Assembly (NCBI GenBank): GCA_029339505.1
Contig: JAQISU010000232.1
Location: forward strand, 248,001-312,000
From: Unio delphinus
Lineage: Eukaryota; Mollusca; Bivalvia; Unionida; Unionidae
DNA length: 64,000 nt
Direction of reading: 5' to 3'
The translations under genes and the position numbers were made by a program. The notes below the pieces were generated by a model. The model did no database searches and had not been told where the DNA came from. It saw only the letters and a list, made by a program, of their open reading frames with translations. Positions 11,401 through 26,400 of this stretch are shown in pieces (the stretch's first letter is position 1; each line of letters starts with the position of its first letter).

Positions 11401-14400
11401 CCTTATAATGAATTACCTGATTTCAGTACTCCCTGACTATAATGATGTCCATAGTAACCATGGACTATACTGCATTATATTGGGACCACCTTATAATGAA
11501 TTACCTGATTTCAGTACTCCCTGACTATAATGATGTCCATGGTAACCATGGAGTATACTGCATTATATTAGGACCACCTTATAATGAATTACATGATTTC
11601 AGTACTTCCTGACTATAATGATGTCCATGGTAATCATGGAGTATACTGCATTATATTGGGACCACCTTACAATGAATTACCTAATTTCAGTACTCCCTGA
11701 CAATAATGATGTCCATGGTAACCATGGAGTATATTGCATTATATTGGGACCACCTTATAATGAATTACCTGATTTCAGTACTCCCTGACTATAATGATGT
11801 CCATAGTAACCATGGAGTATACTGTCTTATAGTGAGACAACCTTAAAATGACATACATATTTTATTACCACTTAATGAAAGGAATGTACAACCATCCTTG
11901 CCTTTTAAGTCAATAACCCCTGGAGATTTTTGTCATTTTGGCCTGAAATGGGAGTAGGAAATGCATTATGTTTGAATATATCAAAATATATCTGCTTCAA
12001 AGAGATTTTTTTCTAGCCAGATGCCTCTTTGTGTTAGAAATGTCATTTTTCATTGCCTGTTTTGCTCGCGCATGTTTAGAAGGGTACAATTTGGACCGCT
12101 TTTTCTTTTTCTTTTTTAGCTTAATAGAAACTTTAACAAAATTTGACAATTTGACAGAAAGTATTAGAGCATGAACTTTGCAAGAACTACTGTGGAAAAT
12201 TGTATCACGGTCAAGTCCAGTGATGTTCAGGGGTGTTAAAATAACTTGTCTGCATAACCAGATTCTGAAAAATCATGGTTTAGTTGACAAGTATACTGCA
12301 GAACAATAATTATGTATATAAAGCAACAAAAATTAGGTGTTTTGTTTCCATAAAGAAATGACATTTCTAATGCATAATTTTTAAAAAAAATATAAATTTA
12401 ATCATATCAGGTTGCAGAGAAAAAAAGATAGGAGGTCTTTAAAATGAGATTAAGTAACAAGTCACATTTTTATGACACTTGAGTTACTGGTCTTTTAAAT
12501 GATATTCAGTAACAAGTCACATTTTTGTGACACTTGAGTTACTGGTCTTTAAAATGAGATTAAGTAACAAGTCACATTTTTATGACACTTGAGTTACTGG
12601 TCTTTAAAATGAGATTAAGTAACAAGTCACAATTTTATGACACTTGAGTTACTAATCTTTTAAATGAGATTAAGTAACAAGTCATATTTTTATGACACTT
12701 TGAGTTGAAGTTGAATTATAGTGCTGTATCACCCACTAGGGGCATGTAGCACTGTTTTAAGTTTCCAGCAAAGCTAAATATTTAATTACTTCTGAACGGA
12801 GGAATGGTACCACTTCCTGTGAATATACAAATCCTTATGGTATGCAATTGTTTTCCCATGCTGACCAAAATCTAGGTCAGTTTAATTACATGTGCATGTA
12901 GAACTGTACTCTTTAAAAAAAAATCCACTTTTGTTGATCATCAGAGGTTTTTACACTGGTATGCTGGTTTTTACTGATATTTGCCTCTGTTCCAGAAAAA
13001 AGATGAGGCTGCCAATATTCCTGTACCGACAAATTGTAATGTGATTAAAGGCTTAACATCAAATTATGTAAGAAGCCAACTTATTCTATTCATACAGTTG
13101 TAGTCCCATATCCCTCTCGACCTTGAGCAGTGACCATTGATAACACCAGAAGGAATGACAGCATATCACTTTGAGAGATAAAAGGCTTTGATATTTGATT
13201 CAAGAGAAAATTATGCAATCGAAAGCAATCTGCTTTTTGTTTCATAGATGGAACTCTTTATCAGTCTGTTTCTGCTTTGTTCCATTTGCTATAATCTTGG
13301 CAATGTGAAGTACAACTTATTTTTATAAAAAATATTAGTAATAATGATTTTAAAATTAACATTTGTGCTTTTATTTACTCTTCGAAGCAAATTAATAATT
13401 GTGTCTTTTGTTGGGGTGGGGTTGTTACCAGCTAGGTTTGGTATTTTGCCGGTTTCCTTTTATAGATGATTGTAAGTCACATGATCGAGCCATGCTGAAT
13501 TTGAAAGCTTACATTTGTTCCAAGAATGAAAACATTTTCACTATTTACTTTAAAATTGAACTCTGAAACAAAGTTGTTAATTGTGTATGGATTAATTTTC
13601 TTTATATATATATAGTTTAAAATGAATTAGGTATTTTTAGCTACATATAAGGATGCTGACCTGATAATTTACTGAAGTTACAGATAGGTAAATTCAATGA
13701 TGCTGTGTGGAATGAGTCATATTGTTGTGGTGTTCATATGAGACACTGTCCGTTATGAATGATGTGTGGAATGAGCCATATTGTTGTGGTGTTCATATGA
13801 GACACTGTCCGTTATGAATGCTGTGTGGAATGAGCCATATTGTTGTGGTGTTGATATGTGACACTGTCTGTTATGAATGCTGTGTGGAATGAGCCATATT
13901 GTTGTGTTGATATGAGACACTGTCCGTTATGAATGCTGTGTGGAATGAGCCATATTGTTGTGGTGTTGATATGTGACACTGTCTGTTATGAATGCTGTGT
14001 GGAATGAGCCATATTGTTGTGGTGTTGATATGAGACACTGTCCGTTATGAATGCTGTGTGGAATGAGCCATATTGTTGTGGTGTTGATATGTGACACTGT
14101 CTGTTATGAATGCTGTGTGGAATGAGCCATATTGTTGTGGTGTTGATATGAGACACTGTCCGTTATGAATGCTGTGTGAAATGAGCCATATTGTTGTAGT
14201 GTTGATATGTGACACTGTCCGTTATGAATGCTGTGTGGAATGAGCCATATTGTTGTGGTGTTGATATGAGACACTGTCCGTTATGAACGTTGTGTGGAAT
14301 GAGCCATATTGTTGTGGTGTTGATATGAGACACTGTCCGTTATGAATGCTGTGTGGAATGAGCCATATTGTTGTGGTGTTGATATGTGACACTGTCCGTT

Positions 14401-17400
14401 ATGAATGCTGTGTTGAATGAGTCATATTGTTGTGGTGTTGATATGTGACACTGTCCGTTATGAATGCTGTGTGGAATGAGTCATATTGTTGTGGTGTTGA
14501 TATGAGACACTGTCCGTTATGAATGCAGCTCCCATCTAGGTCAGAAATGCGTTCAATTTCCTTACTCTAAAGTACTCTTTGCAGTATAATTTTCTCCACT
14601 TTTTGCAATAAATAAATAAATTCTTTATGGATGATATTGCTTGATTAGCATTTGTACTGTTATTAGGAGAAACACTGGATTAGTTGTTTTAAAATTTCTG
14701 ACATGGGGATTAAAAGTTGGATTTTGTTGAATTAAGCGGGTCCAAATGTTACTTTGGACTGAAACTTGTGCCCAACTTAACATGGGTCGAGATAAGTGGG
14801 GGAAAATTAGCATAACACAAGGATCTTTTCGGGACTTGACCAAAATGCTCAATATAAATGGGTTCTTTAGGTAACCGAGGTCGAGATAAGTGGGTTTAAC
14901 TGTATTGAGTATAACTTCTGTTTTTTTATAATAGAGAAATCTTCTTGTTGAACTTTGACTTCTGAACAGAATTAAACAAGAAAATTGACCCTTTAAAATA
15001 GCAGGCACAACTTACAATTAGAAAATCTTTTAAAAGATCTTTTCTAATTGATTGCTAACAGATTCTGACCAAATTTGACAGGGTCTTCAAGCTCACACAA
15101 TATTATGCTGTGATAAGATCAAATATTGACACCGCACCTTCAAATTAAAAGCATTTAACTGACTTCTTCTCACAAATGGACAAACCAGAAATTTCCAAAT
15201 TGGACAGAAATCACTCTGGCGAAAAGCTTTTAATTTGTAACATATTCCTGTTGAACTTACAGTATTGACTTTTGTACAGTGCATGCCATGTCAGTCAGCA
15301 GTTACTATTTAAAATTAAACAGTCCATTAAAATTAAAAGTTCTGACACAATAGAGATTTGATGGATACTGATACAGTCATGTTATATTGATCTCCAAGTC
15401 ATGTTATATTGATCTCCAAGTCATGTTATGTGGACGTCAAAGTCGTATTATGTGGACCTCAAAGTCGTATTATGTTGACTTCTAGATTCAACAATCAGAT
15501 TACATCTTGCACGTTTATAAAAGTGAAAACCTAATTTTGGGACATATCATTTCTAATGATAACTCACTCTAAGCTGAGATACAATGATTTATGTAATAGG
15601 ATACAAACTGTAAACTGACTGGTTATGCTTGCAAATTGCATAAAAATTGTTATTAAGGATAGACTGTCTCTCATGCATGCATTTACATCCAGGGTTAAGA
15701 GTTCATGAAGCTAATTATTTAAATATTACATTTGTAAATGTAATTCATGAGGAAGGCAAGAATTAGATATTTAATTATTATCAGGTCACAAAAGAAGCCA
15801 CTCCAGAAGCAGATCCCCACACAGACACAGATCCAGGTCACCAGTTCGGAACCGCGACAGAGACAGGCGACGGTCTAGATCCCCACGTTATAGAGACAAG
15901 TCAAGGTCAGTTTCAGAATAGAATTAATTTCGTTATGGACTTTTTAAAAAATTTGATACAAAATCGTCAAAGGTCATGTCCCTCCATTAGCACATCTTGT
16001 TTTTATCACAACTTGTTTATTTATTGCATCTTGTTTTTATCACGTTTTTTTATCATGTTTTTTTCTCTTTTCACAACTTGTTTTTATCACATTATTTTGT
16101 GGCAAATCTTGTTTTATCACATCTTGGTTTTATCACATCTTGTTTTTGGCTCTGAACTCTCATTTTTCAGTATTTTTTCATATTATTAAAATCCAAATAG
16201 CTGTAGATACAGATTTTAACTGTAGATACAAATATTGTGTAGTGAATACTTTATATGCATTTCTGAATGAGAATAATGGCACGAAAACAAAATTATTTAA
16301 ATTAAAAACAATATTTTTATGTACTGCAGTCATTTCCAACATACCGCTCCGGTGGCCTAGTGGTTAGAGCGTCCGCCCCAGAAGCGGGAGGTCGTAGGTT
16401 CGATCCCCGGCCGAGTCATACCAAAGACTTACAAAAATGGTACTAACAGCTGCCTCGCTTGACGCTCAGCATTAAGAGGTTAGTGTTAGGACTGGTCGGC
16501 CTGGTGTCAGGATAATGTGACTGGGTGAGACATCATGCTACATGTCTGCGGCATGATGTCTCAGTGCTAGACATCACTATAAACTGCCTCACTGCAGACA
16601 TCGTAGCGATATGACTGAAAAATTGTTAAAGCTACGTTAAAAATCCTAATCAAACAAACAAAAAATCATTTCCAACATTACTCATAGATTTATCCAAATG
16701 TTTGTATGTGGCATTTATTCAATGACTTTTACTCTGAATGAATACATTTTTAGTAAAAATATTAAACTTACAGGCAACTATATATGATCTATATTTCACA
16801 CTTCACAGGCTTGCATTATATTAAAGTTTTTAGTTTACATATATTTCTCAAGCTGTTGTTTTTGATTGTACATCTCTCTTATTCACAACACACTCTTACC
16901 AGAAAGGAACTAGTCATAAAATAGGGTCATGCCTGAAAGGATGAATCCAGCTGAGTATTATTCCATCACGACATAAGTAGGTCATTGTGACCTTTATTTC
17001 ATTATTCACTACTTTTGTCTGGTTTATTTCTCAAGCTCTTCTTATGTAGAATAACCATATTGGCCGGTTGTGTGAAGTACCATACCGTATACCAAAAGAA
17101 TGTTATTGTGAGCTTTGTTTCAGATTTTACTGCTTCTGTTATGTTTTCCCTTACTACAAAGGAATTTTGTTGTTACCTACATTTCAGATTTTACCAGCTT
17201 AAGTTGGATTTTCAGGTTTAGCTCAAAACCACAGGTTTTCTGCTCACTGTATTCATTCCGGCATATCAATATTCATGACCTTTGGTCAAGGGGTCATGTT
17301 AATCAGTACTATACCATCATCAGAGAAGTTGGTCACAGTGACCCATATTTTATGCTTCATTGAAATGGTGATCATCTGCATTTCTGTTAGTATTAGTCTG

Positions 17401-20400
17401 CTGCAACAAAAGACTGTCATTGTGACTTAATTTAACATTTTACTGCTTTTATTCTTTGCATTTATAGCATGACTACAGGGGGACCCTGCTATAAAACGGT
17501 AGTTGACAGCCATAGAATCCGACCGTGTTATGAACCGAACCGTGTTATAAGCAACCATGTACAATACCAACACATTTTTGGATTAATTGGGGGGGGGGGG
17601 GGAGTACATAAAGACTGGTGCGAAAATGCATGGCACAATTACCATTTTTGATCAATATATATTAAATGAGAAAAACATTTGCTGTGGTAACAGAAATTGC
17701 AGATATAATATATTACTTTATTCAGAGAACCATGCATTGGTACATACAAGTATCTAATTTATATATACATGTATAATCTATTGCATGAAAAGAGTATCAA
17801 CACCGTGTAATCACCAGCTAATCTTGCAACATACATTGAATCCATAATACAAATGTTTCCATCGAAAATATCCACACACGGATGTAAAATATTCAATAAT
17901 TTTGTCACAGATCATTATGTGACTGACTTCAATAAAAAGAAAATAACAAAAATTACGTAACGGGTGTACGTAATGAATAATGAAATAGTACATGTCCGTA
18001 GATTAAATAATGGAAGCTAAAGTGTATTCTTATAATAACTACATGTACATCTCAGGATCTTTCTGTCTCTGAATTCAGTCATTGTAAATTTCAGCACATT
18101 TTCCTACCCAAGCTGCTAGTTAAAGTCCTTTGAACTTGCCGCCCAGCTATTGCGTCATGTTCTTTTGATATACTCCAATAAATACAGCTGGCAGAACTGG
18201 CTGTATTTTAACCACTGAATTATGTCACTGTAAATATCAGCACAGCTAAAATGATAAAGTAATCAACACTAACTTTGTCTCCCAGCTTTTTGCATGCATA
18301 CGGAGGACTCCTGCATGGAGTGATTTATGTGTCCCAGATCAAATATTTGCATTCAAATACGCGTAATTAAGCGTTTCCGAGACCTCTGTGTCATATACAT
18401 TTTATACCATTACATTTCTCATCTGTCAATAGTTATTATTTTTTTGAAAAACTTGAGTTTTAGCTGCTTTCTGCTAATGTCACATTTGCTCTTGGCAAAG
18501 TCAATTATAGTTCTCAGTTGCAGAATTCGAATTTACTAGTCAACAGATTGCATAAAACAACATCGCCAAGCCACGCACACATGTTGGCGGCTTTTGTTTC
18601 TTTGATGATGTATAAATCGTTTTCCCCTGATTTGAACATGTTTAGCTCGGCAGTTCACTTTGATGATAGACAATGTACTTAAATTAATTGATTTATACAT
18701 TCTGGTGAAAATCTTTTATCAACCCCTGCATTGGCTGTTGCTTAGTTGTGTATGAAATTAAGAGAACATATATCGGAGATTATTAGAGCAATGATTGTAT
18801 TCGGAATGCATTCAAGACAAACACAAAGTAGACACGATGGCTTCATTGCTCAGGGATCAGTAATAATAATATTGACACTTATGAGCTGTAATTTTTCAAC
18901 AAGAAACAAAGATCAAAGTTCTCAGTAGGCCCATCAATTGGTTAGTATTTCCGATGTTTATTCTGGCACAAAACTAGAAGAAATTTGTTAATTTTTTAAA
19001 TTTTAGGAGCCATACAACGATTATTTTATATTCGATTTTGTGTGTGATTTCCTCCCCAAAATGATAATACATTTTCTACATGTTTTTTTACGCACTTTTT
19101 AGACGAGTATGAGAATGATAATTAAACTCTTGACGTATTTTATTTTTCATACTTAAAAGATTTTTTTTTTGTCTTTGAGAAAAATACCTATAATAAATTA
19201 CCTGAAATTTCGGGAGCCATGCCACGACCGTGTTATATCCGAATTCGTGTTATAACGGGGTGTGTTATAGCGGGGTCTCACTGTACTTTGTGGAGTTTTA
19301 TCTACTGTATAATACTATTATACCTTGAATCTTGAAACCTGGTTCCAATGTGCATTTTGATTAATAATTATTTCCAATCTTAAAAGCAGGTTAATGTGAC
19401 CCATATTTCGCATATCACTGAATTCAGTTCCATGAACATCTTTACCAATATTGCTCTACATCATAAAGTATATAATTTTATATATGTTAATGTAATATGA
19501 TTGAAACTGAATGGATTTTGGATCAAGTGAAAACAATGAACAGAATGTATGCAAATAAATCGGTTTATGAAATGAAAATAAAAATGTATGACTACAAACA
19601 AACACTTTGACCCTAATAAGAATTACCTTTGCACGCTGACAGCTCATTGATTGCGCAGAAGATCAACATATTGTCGATCACAGAAAGGGATAGTGGCAGC
19701 ACATCTTTTTAAGTTGCTGATGCTTTCAGTAATCTGATGCATTGCTTCCCAGAAGAGATGTATGTTCATTTGCATGACATAGCAACATTACAAATCAGGT
19801 CTATTCAAACAGTTAAGTGTCCCTTTCTGGATAAATCAGATAGATTTTAAAGTGAGTTTTGTCTTGTCAGTATTTATGTGTGAATTAGGACATATAATCT
19901 TGCATCTTGTTTTGTCAATAGGATTATGATTTTAAGGAGGAGGAGATTTTAACTCATTTGACAATGTTTTTCACTGGAGATGTCCAGGAAAAGGAGAGCT
20001 TATGTTGTAAATGGGATCATGATTTTAAGAGGACTTTTTAACTCCAACTTTAGCACCAAATTAATCATTATTAGGATTATCTCACATGTATTGACTTGTC
20101 CAGTTTTTTCTAGGTGCCAAAGAGAGATAATGTTAATTCCAATCAACAGGAAGTGATATCTACTATTGACAGTGAACAGAGCAACCCGTTGGACACATAA
20201 AGTTGCATTTAAGAAAGGATGGATTAGGCTAGAAAGCCAGGGCTCTTGAATATTATGCAACTGAAAAACATTTCAGACTTTTTTAAGAAACAACCCCAAA
20301 CCCGATCTGATCTATAAAAAACACTTAAAATCAGGAAATGCTTAGCATCGTGTGAGTGAATAGTGTTTATTAAATTTGGATTAGTATTGTTGATGAACAA

Positions 20401-23400
20401 ACTTGTTTGTTTTGGAAATCATTGGATTTTAAAAAATTTATATACATGTATGTAAGTTTGTTGATTTGTTTCTGTTATTCTGTGTTCTGGGATTGCTAAA
20501 TGTATGCTGCACATAATGTGACATCACTAATCAGCATATGTAACTGATGTTTTGAACTGAAAATCAGATATTTTATTGATTACAAATTTACTTGACATTG
20601 CTCATTGCACCAGTTACAGGTCTTCATTTATTTAATTACAAATTAGAGCTGGTGTGATCTTCTAATTTTAAAGGAATGAAGCTTTTAATGTCGGGATGCA
20701 TTGGCCTGAAGAGCAGTCTAATGTGATTCAGTTTTTGCTGGTGGTTACAACATTTTTAATCACGTTAAACTTGATGTAACTGTAGATAAAAATTATAACA
20801 GGCTTGTATAGTCGTTAAAATGAGATTTTTAAAAAAAATGGTATGTGGAATATGAAATTAAAGAAATGTATATTTTTATTTACTTTTTAAAATATTATCG
20901 GACATAAATAAACATTATGCAGTGGAAAAAAACACCATAATTATAAAAAAAAATAGGAGTATTATTATGTATTTGATTGACTTTTTGTTTACACATCAAC
21001 TCCATTACACAAGTACACTTAATATTTTTTATTATTTTTGTTATACCATCCATCGATATATAATGCGGTTGGCAGTGATGAACCTTGATTACTGTGTTAT
21101 AATGGGGGAGAGCTGTACATGTCATTTTACTCAACACAGTTTGGAGTGAAGAGAGTGATTTTAAAACTTTTCTAGTGTGTGTACCCTTAGATAAATATAT
21201 GATAAGAAATGAGGTTTGGAACTTTTATAACATGAGAAATTGCATTTTCAAACCAATTCCTTGATTTCATAATACCTTTGTTTTTGCTTAAACAGTGACA
21301 CAATTCTAGGTGTCGTTTTAATGTGGTGATGTTTAGCTTCAGCAAGGCATCACACATCTTTATGAGATTGACCTGTGGCAAGTTAAAAGTCAGAAAAAGT
21401 CCCCAAATTTTGATTTCTCATCCAGTTAAAGTCTTATATTCAACACAGGTCACTGATGTTTTTAAGACTGTTTTAATGCCAAGGAAAAGACACCAAAAAA
21501 TATTTTTAGAGTATATAATTACATTTTACACAATAAAAAAAATACCAACTTATTTTGAAAGATGAATTCCAAGCATCTTCAACATTTTCACACATTTTTA
21601 TACTTCATAATCCATTGAAATCAAACTTCCATTTTTAGAGAACTGTTCAAGGGTGCCTATCATTGGAAAGATTGCTGACAGGCCTAAAGAAATGGATGGC
21701 TATTATAACATTAAAACGCAAACATAAGTCTTGGCATCATCTGTTTCATAAATATATTAGATTTTCATCAAGTGTGCTAAGTTTGGGTTCAATCAGCAGA
21801 GGCACTTAAAATATTTATTTCAGTTGTAGGATAGCTTCATTTTTCTTGTGAAAAGTCAGTTACATTCTTTTATTTGATGCTCTTTTTGCTTTGGTGTGAT
21901 ACTGTCACAATAAAACTGCACATTGCTGAAAATAATAATAATAATGATGACTTTGTATAGCGCCTAATCTTTCGAAGCTCTAAGTGCTTTACACCATCAA
22001 TAATGATATGACTACACTACAGAACAGCAAATGACAAAAACAATAAAATTGGAAAAACATGCTGAAAACATATAAGATATAAAACATGATTAGGTTGCTA
22101 AGTTTGTCCCTGCAGTCGAAACAGGTGAGTCTTAAGAGCACTCTTAAAAGGGACCACTGTGTCTTTGTGTCTAATTTCAATGGGCAATTCGTTCCACGTC
22201 GCCAGGCCCTGGTGTGCAAACGAACATTGTCCATATGACTTTGTTTTCACCTTGGGAACAATGAGTAAACGATTATCAGTAGAAGAGCGTAATGATCTAG
22301 CTGGTGTATACACATGGTTGAGGCTGGATAGGTATGTTGGACTGGAGTCTGTCATTGAAACATAGCACAGAGAACAAATTTTGTGTTTGATTCTGTATCA
22401 AATCGATAGCCAGTGTAGGGTACAGAGCAGTGGTGAGGTGTGCTCTGATCGAGGTACTCTAAAGATGATCTGTGCAGCTGTGTTTTGAACTTTTTGAAGT
22501 TTCTGGAATAAATAATGTGACGAACCAGACAGAATTGAGTTACAATAGTCCAGTCTTGAAAGTACTAATGAACACAAGTGTTTTAGTGGCATCAACTGAA
22601 AGATATTTACGAATGGAACTGATGCGTCTCGATTCAAGATATGCCGCCCTGCATATGTTCATGACATGTTGGTGCAATGTGAGAGTACTTTCTAGAGTAA
22701 CGCCTAGGTTTCGTACTGTCTGTGAGAATTTAATGTTGTTGCTGCTGATATTTATTGTCTGAGGTAAAGGATGTGAATGAGAAAGTCTTTGTGTTGTGAT
22801 CAGAATAGCCTCAGTTTTATCATCATTCATCTGTAGCTTGTTACATGTCATCCATGATTTGACATCAGAAATGCACCTCTCTACTCCATGGATGGTAGCA
22901 TCAACTTCAGTTGGGTTGCTAGACTTGTATATTTGGGTGTCATCAGCATACAATTGGTGCGACATTGGGTGATGAACTATGACACTTGAGAGTGGCTGAG
23001 TGTACAGAATGAAGAGAACAGGTCCAAGAACAGATCCCTGTGGAACACCACAACATACGTCAACTGGGCTGGAGTGTATTCTATTTGTAGATATAATTTG
23101 TGTCCTGTTGACTAAGTAGGACTTGACACTGTAAGGCTATATTCTGAATGCCAAATATATGCTGGAGACGGTGAAGTAATATATCATGGTCTGTTGTGTC
23201 AAATGCTGCAGATAAATCCAGGAGATTGAGGACTGTAATCTTTCCACTATCCATAGCAGAGAAAATGTCACTGAATACTTTCAAAAGAGTAGTTTCCGTA
23301 CTGTGGCAAGGGCGATATGCAGACTGTACATTGCTAAAAAGACTGTTTGAATGCAAATGAGATACAAGTTGAGTTAGAACAACCTTTTCTAAGATTTTTG

Positions 23401-26400
23401 ATATGAATGAGAGATTAGAAACTGGGCAGTAGTTCTTTAAATCGTTATGGTCCAGTGTTGGTTTCTTCAGCAGTGGCTTTACGATGGCAGTTTTGAAAAA
23501 TGATGGGAATTCCCCTGATAAGAGAGAGATATTAATAACATCAGTTAGTGAAGACAATATTGGGTATAAGCACTGAAGCAGCAGTGATGTCGGAATTGGA
23601 TCAAGTTCACAGACTTTGGTGCACTTTTCATCATGATTGTCCGTACTAAATCAATAGAAGCAGGTTCACATGCTCCTAACGGTTGTCGCTGAAATTCTGC
23701 ATCATAACTGTATGGTGATGAATCAGTTGAAATTGTGCTGTCAAGCGAATCTCTAATGGTTTGTACTTTGTCATCAAAGAAATTTGCAAATTGGTCTGGT
23801 AGGTCTAGTGGAGAGAAGTTTGTTGGAAGTGGTGTACATTTATTCCTTGACATTAGTTTGTTAGTTATCTCGAAGAACTCTTTGCAGCTGGAACTCTCCA
23901 TGATCTTAATACTGTAATGGGATGATTTGGCTAAATGGACTATGTTTGTGCCGTTCTTCATAGTGGCTTCGTAGATTTGTTTATGAATAGTGAGTCTGGT
24001 GGAAAGCCAAAGCCTCTCTGCTTTTCGGTGATGTCTTTTAGCAGTGCGAAGCTGGTCCCTAACGCTGCTGTACCATGGAGAATACTTTTTTATTGATACT
24101 GCATTTGGTGGCTGGGGCATGTTTTTCAAGCAATAAACGCAGGCTGTTATCAAGTTGTTCCACTGTTGGATGTAAGAAAGTTGTTAGGTTTTCTTGGATG
24201 TCATGCATGAATTTGGTTCTATTTATCATACGGAAGTTCTCTTAGTAGCAAATAAAGGTGGAGGGTTAGGGACTGATACGTTGAATTGGCATACAATGCA
24301 GAGGTGATCCGATGCACGTTCGTGGGATACAATTGTGGATTGCAGAATATTATCATCAGGTCTATAAAGAAACCAGTCTAAAATGTGACCAAGTTTATGG
24401 GTAGGTTGGTTAACTGACTGTTTAAGATTGAAAACATGAATGGTATCTAGGAGTTTTGACGTGTATGGTTTACCAGGACAGTCAAAGTGAAAGTTGAAAT
24501 CTTTAAGAATAATTAGGTTGCCACCTATCGAATTTCCATACTCTAGAAGATTTGGAAGCTGTTCCAAAAAGAGAGATTCAGTCAGCTTGTTTTTTCTACT
24601 AGGAGGAGAATGGTAGAGACAGTAAAAATGGACTGACCTTTGTTCCAGTGTGGGTGCTTTTTGGACTAGTTCAAATGATGTGTGGCAGAAATTGAAGGTT
24701 GTGTTGTACTTAAGGAATTCGATCATGGAATTCTTTGTAATTACAGCAATTCTACCTCGGCGAGAGTTGCGGGGAAACGACTTGATGGAGTAATCGCTGG
24801 GTGTTAAATCTGCACACTTAGATTCATCACCTGCCGAATGTAACCAAGTTTCTGTCAGGAAGAAGACGTCAATATTCTGGTTGTTGATAAAATTAACAAT
24901 TTCTGTGCGTTTTTCCGGTGATCCTACTGATTGAGCGTTGAATAATGCAATACGTAGTGGTATCCCTGGGAGAGTTGACACAACGGTTGACGATTTAAGA
25001 GGAATTTGAACCAGGTTATTAAAATTAACGACAGAATTTTTAAGTTGTTTATCTGTTACAGGCGAAAGGGAGATAACTGGAATTCTTCTTCCTGTTCTAC
25101 GCCATGTAGCTTTGAAAGAGCGTTTCTTTTTTTGCTTCCGTTTACATTTAAGAAATGATGAATGTATTCCCAGTTCGTTTATTCTTGAGCACAATGTAGT
25201 ATCTAGAACCAAGATGTGGTCATTTGATCCGATTAACGAGGGTCCATCGTATTGTAAGCGGTCACATGACTGCGGTTTATTAAAAAACAAATGTCATAAC
25301 ATTGGGACAAAACAGGTGAGAAAAATTCTAATTGTTCTCGTTTCCAAAACAAGGAGATGAATTAACACATACGAACGAAACAGCCAATGCATGATGAAAC
25401 ACAATAATGTAGACAATGATAGAGAACAAGCACGAATATCATAAATATAGCATAAAATCGGAAGATTGTATCTCAAGCAGTTAAGCAATGGTGGCCATCT
25501 TTCCGGAAGTCCAATTATGTGTAATGGGTAATCATAGGACTTTTTGAATAGATGAAAAACCATAGAAGTTATATTTTCTCTGTCTATTCTTATTAAAGGT
25601 CTAACTCGTACAGATGTATTATGTATTGAGGTTTAAAAAGGAAAACTTCAATGCTTTAAATTGCACAGATTACCCAAAAAATTCATTTGAATTTGAATAC
25701 CATTAGGAAATGAAGGACATGGCATCAAACTGCAATTTCTTGATTATGTATAAAAATGTTGTCGTTTATTATATTGAATAAGGGGCCATGTATCAGAAAG
25801 GTTTTAAGCCAGCGTCTTGACTCAAAATTATGTTTTCATGAACGTGTTACCTTTGCAAGAACAAGTTGGCCAAAGTAATCGATAATGAACAAATGCTAGA
25901 TGGTAAGCAGTGATGACACTGTACTTGTAGGACAGTGTTCCTTAGCAAATTACTTTTGCCTGGTCATGACAAGAGAAAGTGTGTGTTCCCTGAGCCCTGA
26001 CATAAAGGTACGGTACATAAATAAACTCCGGTCTACAGCAATGAACTGAATCCATGCTATTATATATTGCAGATCCAGAGATAGATCCAGAAATAAATCC
26101 AGAGAAAAGGTAAACAACTATGGCAGAGGAAGTAACGATTCTGAAGAATCAGATACAGAGGTCATCTTCTCCAAACAGGAACCAAAGACTCTTGATGGTA
26201 TTTAATTTTTTCCTATACAGTGCCCCCGATATTCTTCTTGAGTGTAAGAATTATATCCCTTTGCTCAGTGGTGACTGCACTACATTACATCAGAAAATTA
26301 GAAATATGCAGAATGTGGAAGAATTTAGTTCTAGTACATATGTATATTTTTAATTATTGTGTTGTCATAGGTACCATTAAATAGCTTGTATTGGTTCCCA

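Noticed and set aside
16346..16420. Functional tRNA gene at the SINE head
   Set aside because: A and B boxes are present, but the sequence lacks a complete acceptor stem, continues into the SINE body and is flanked by a target duplication.
24226..25290. 354-codon minus-strand frame as a host gene
   Set aside because: It is the endonuclease domain of a CR1/L2-type LINE, followed by a broken reverse transcriptase of the same element.
26073..26109. Short form of SNRNP27 exon 4 as the main exon
   Set aside because: It would leave phase 0 and break the frame in exon 5.
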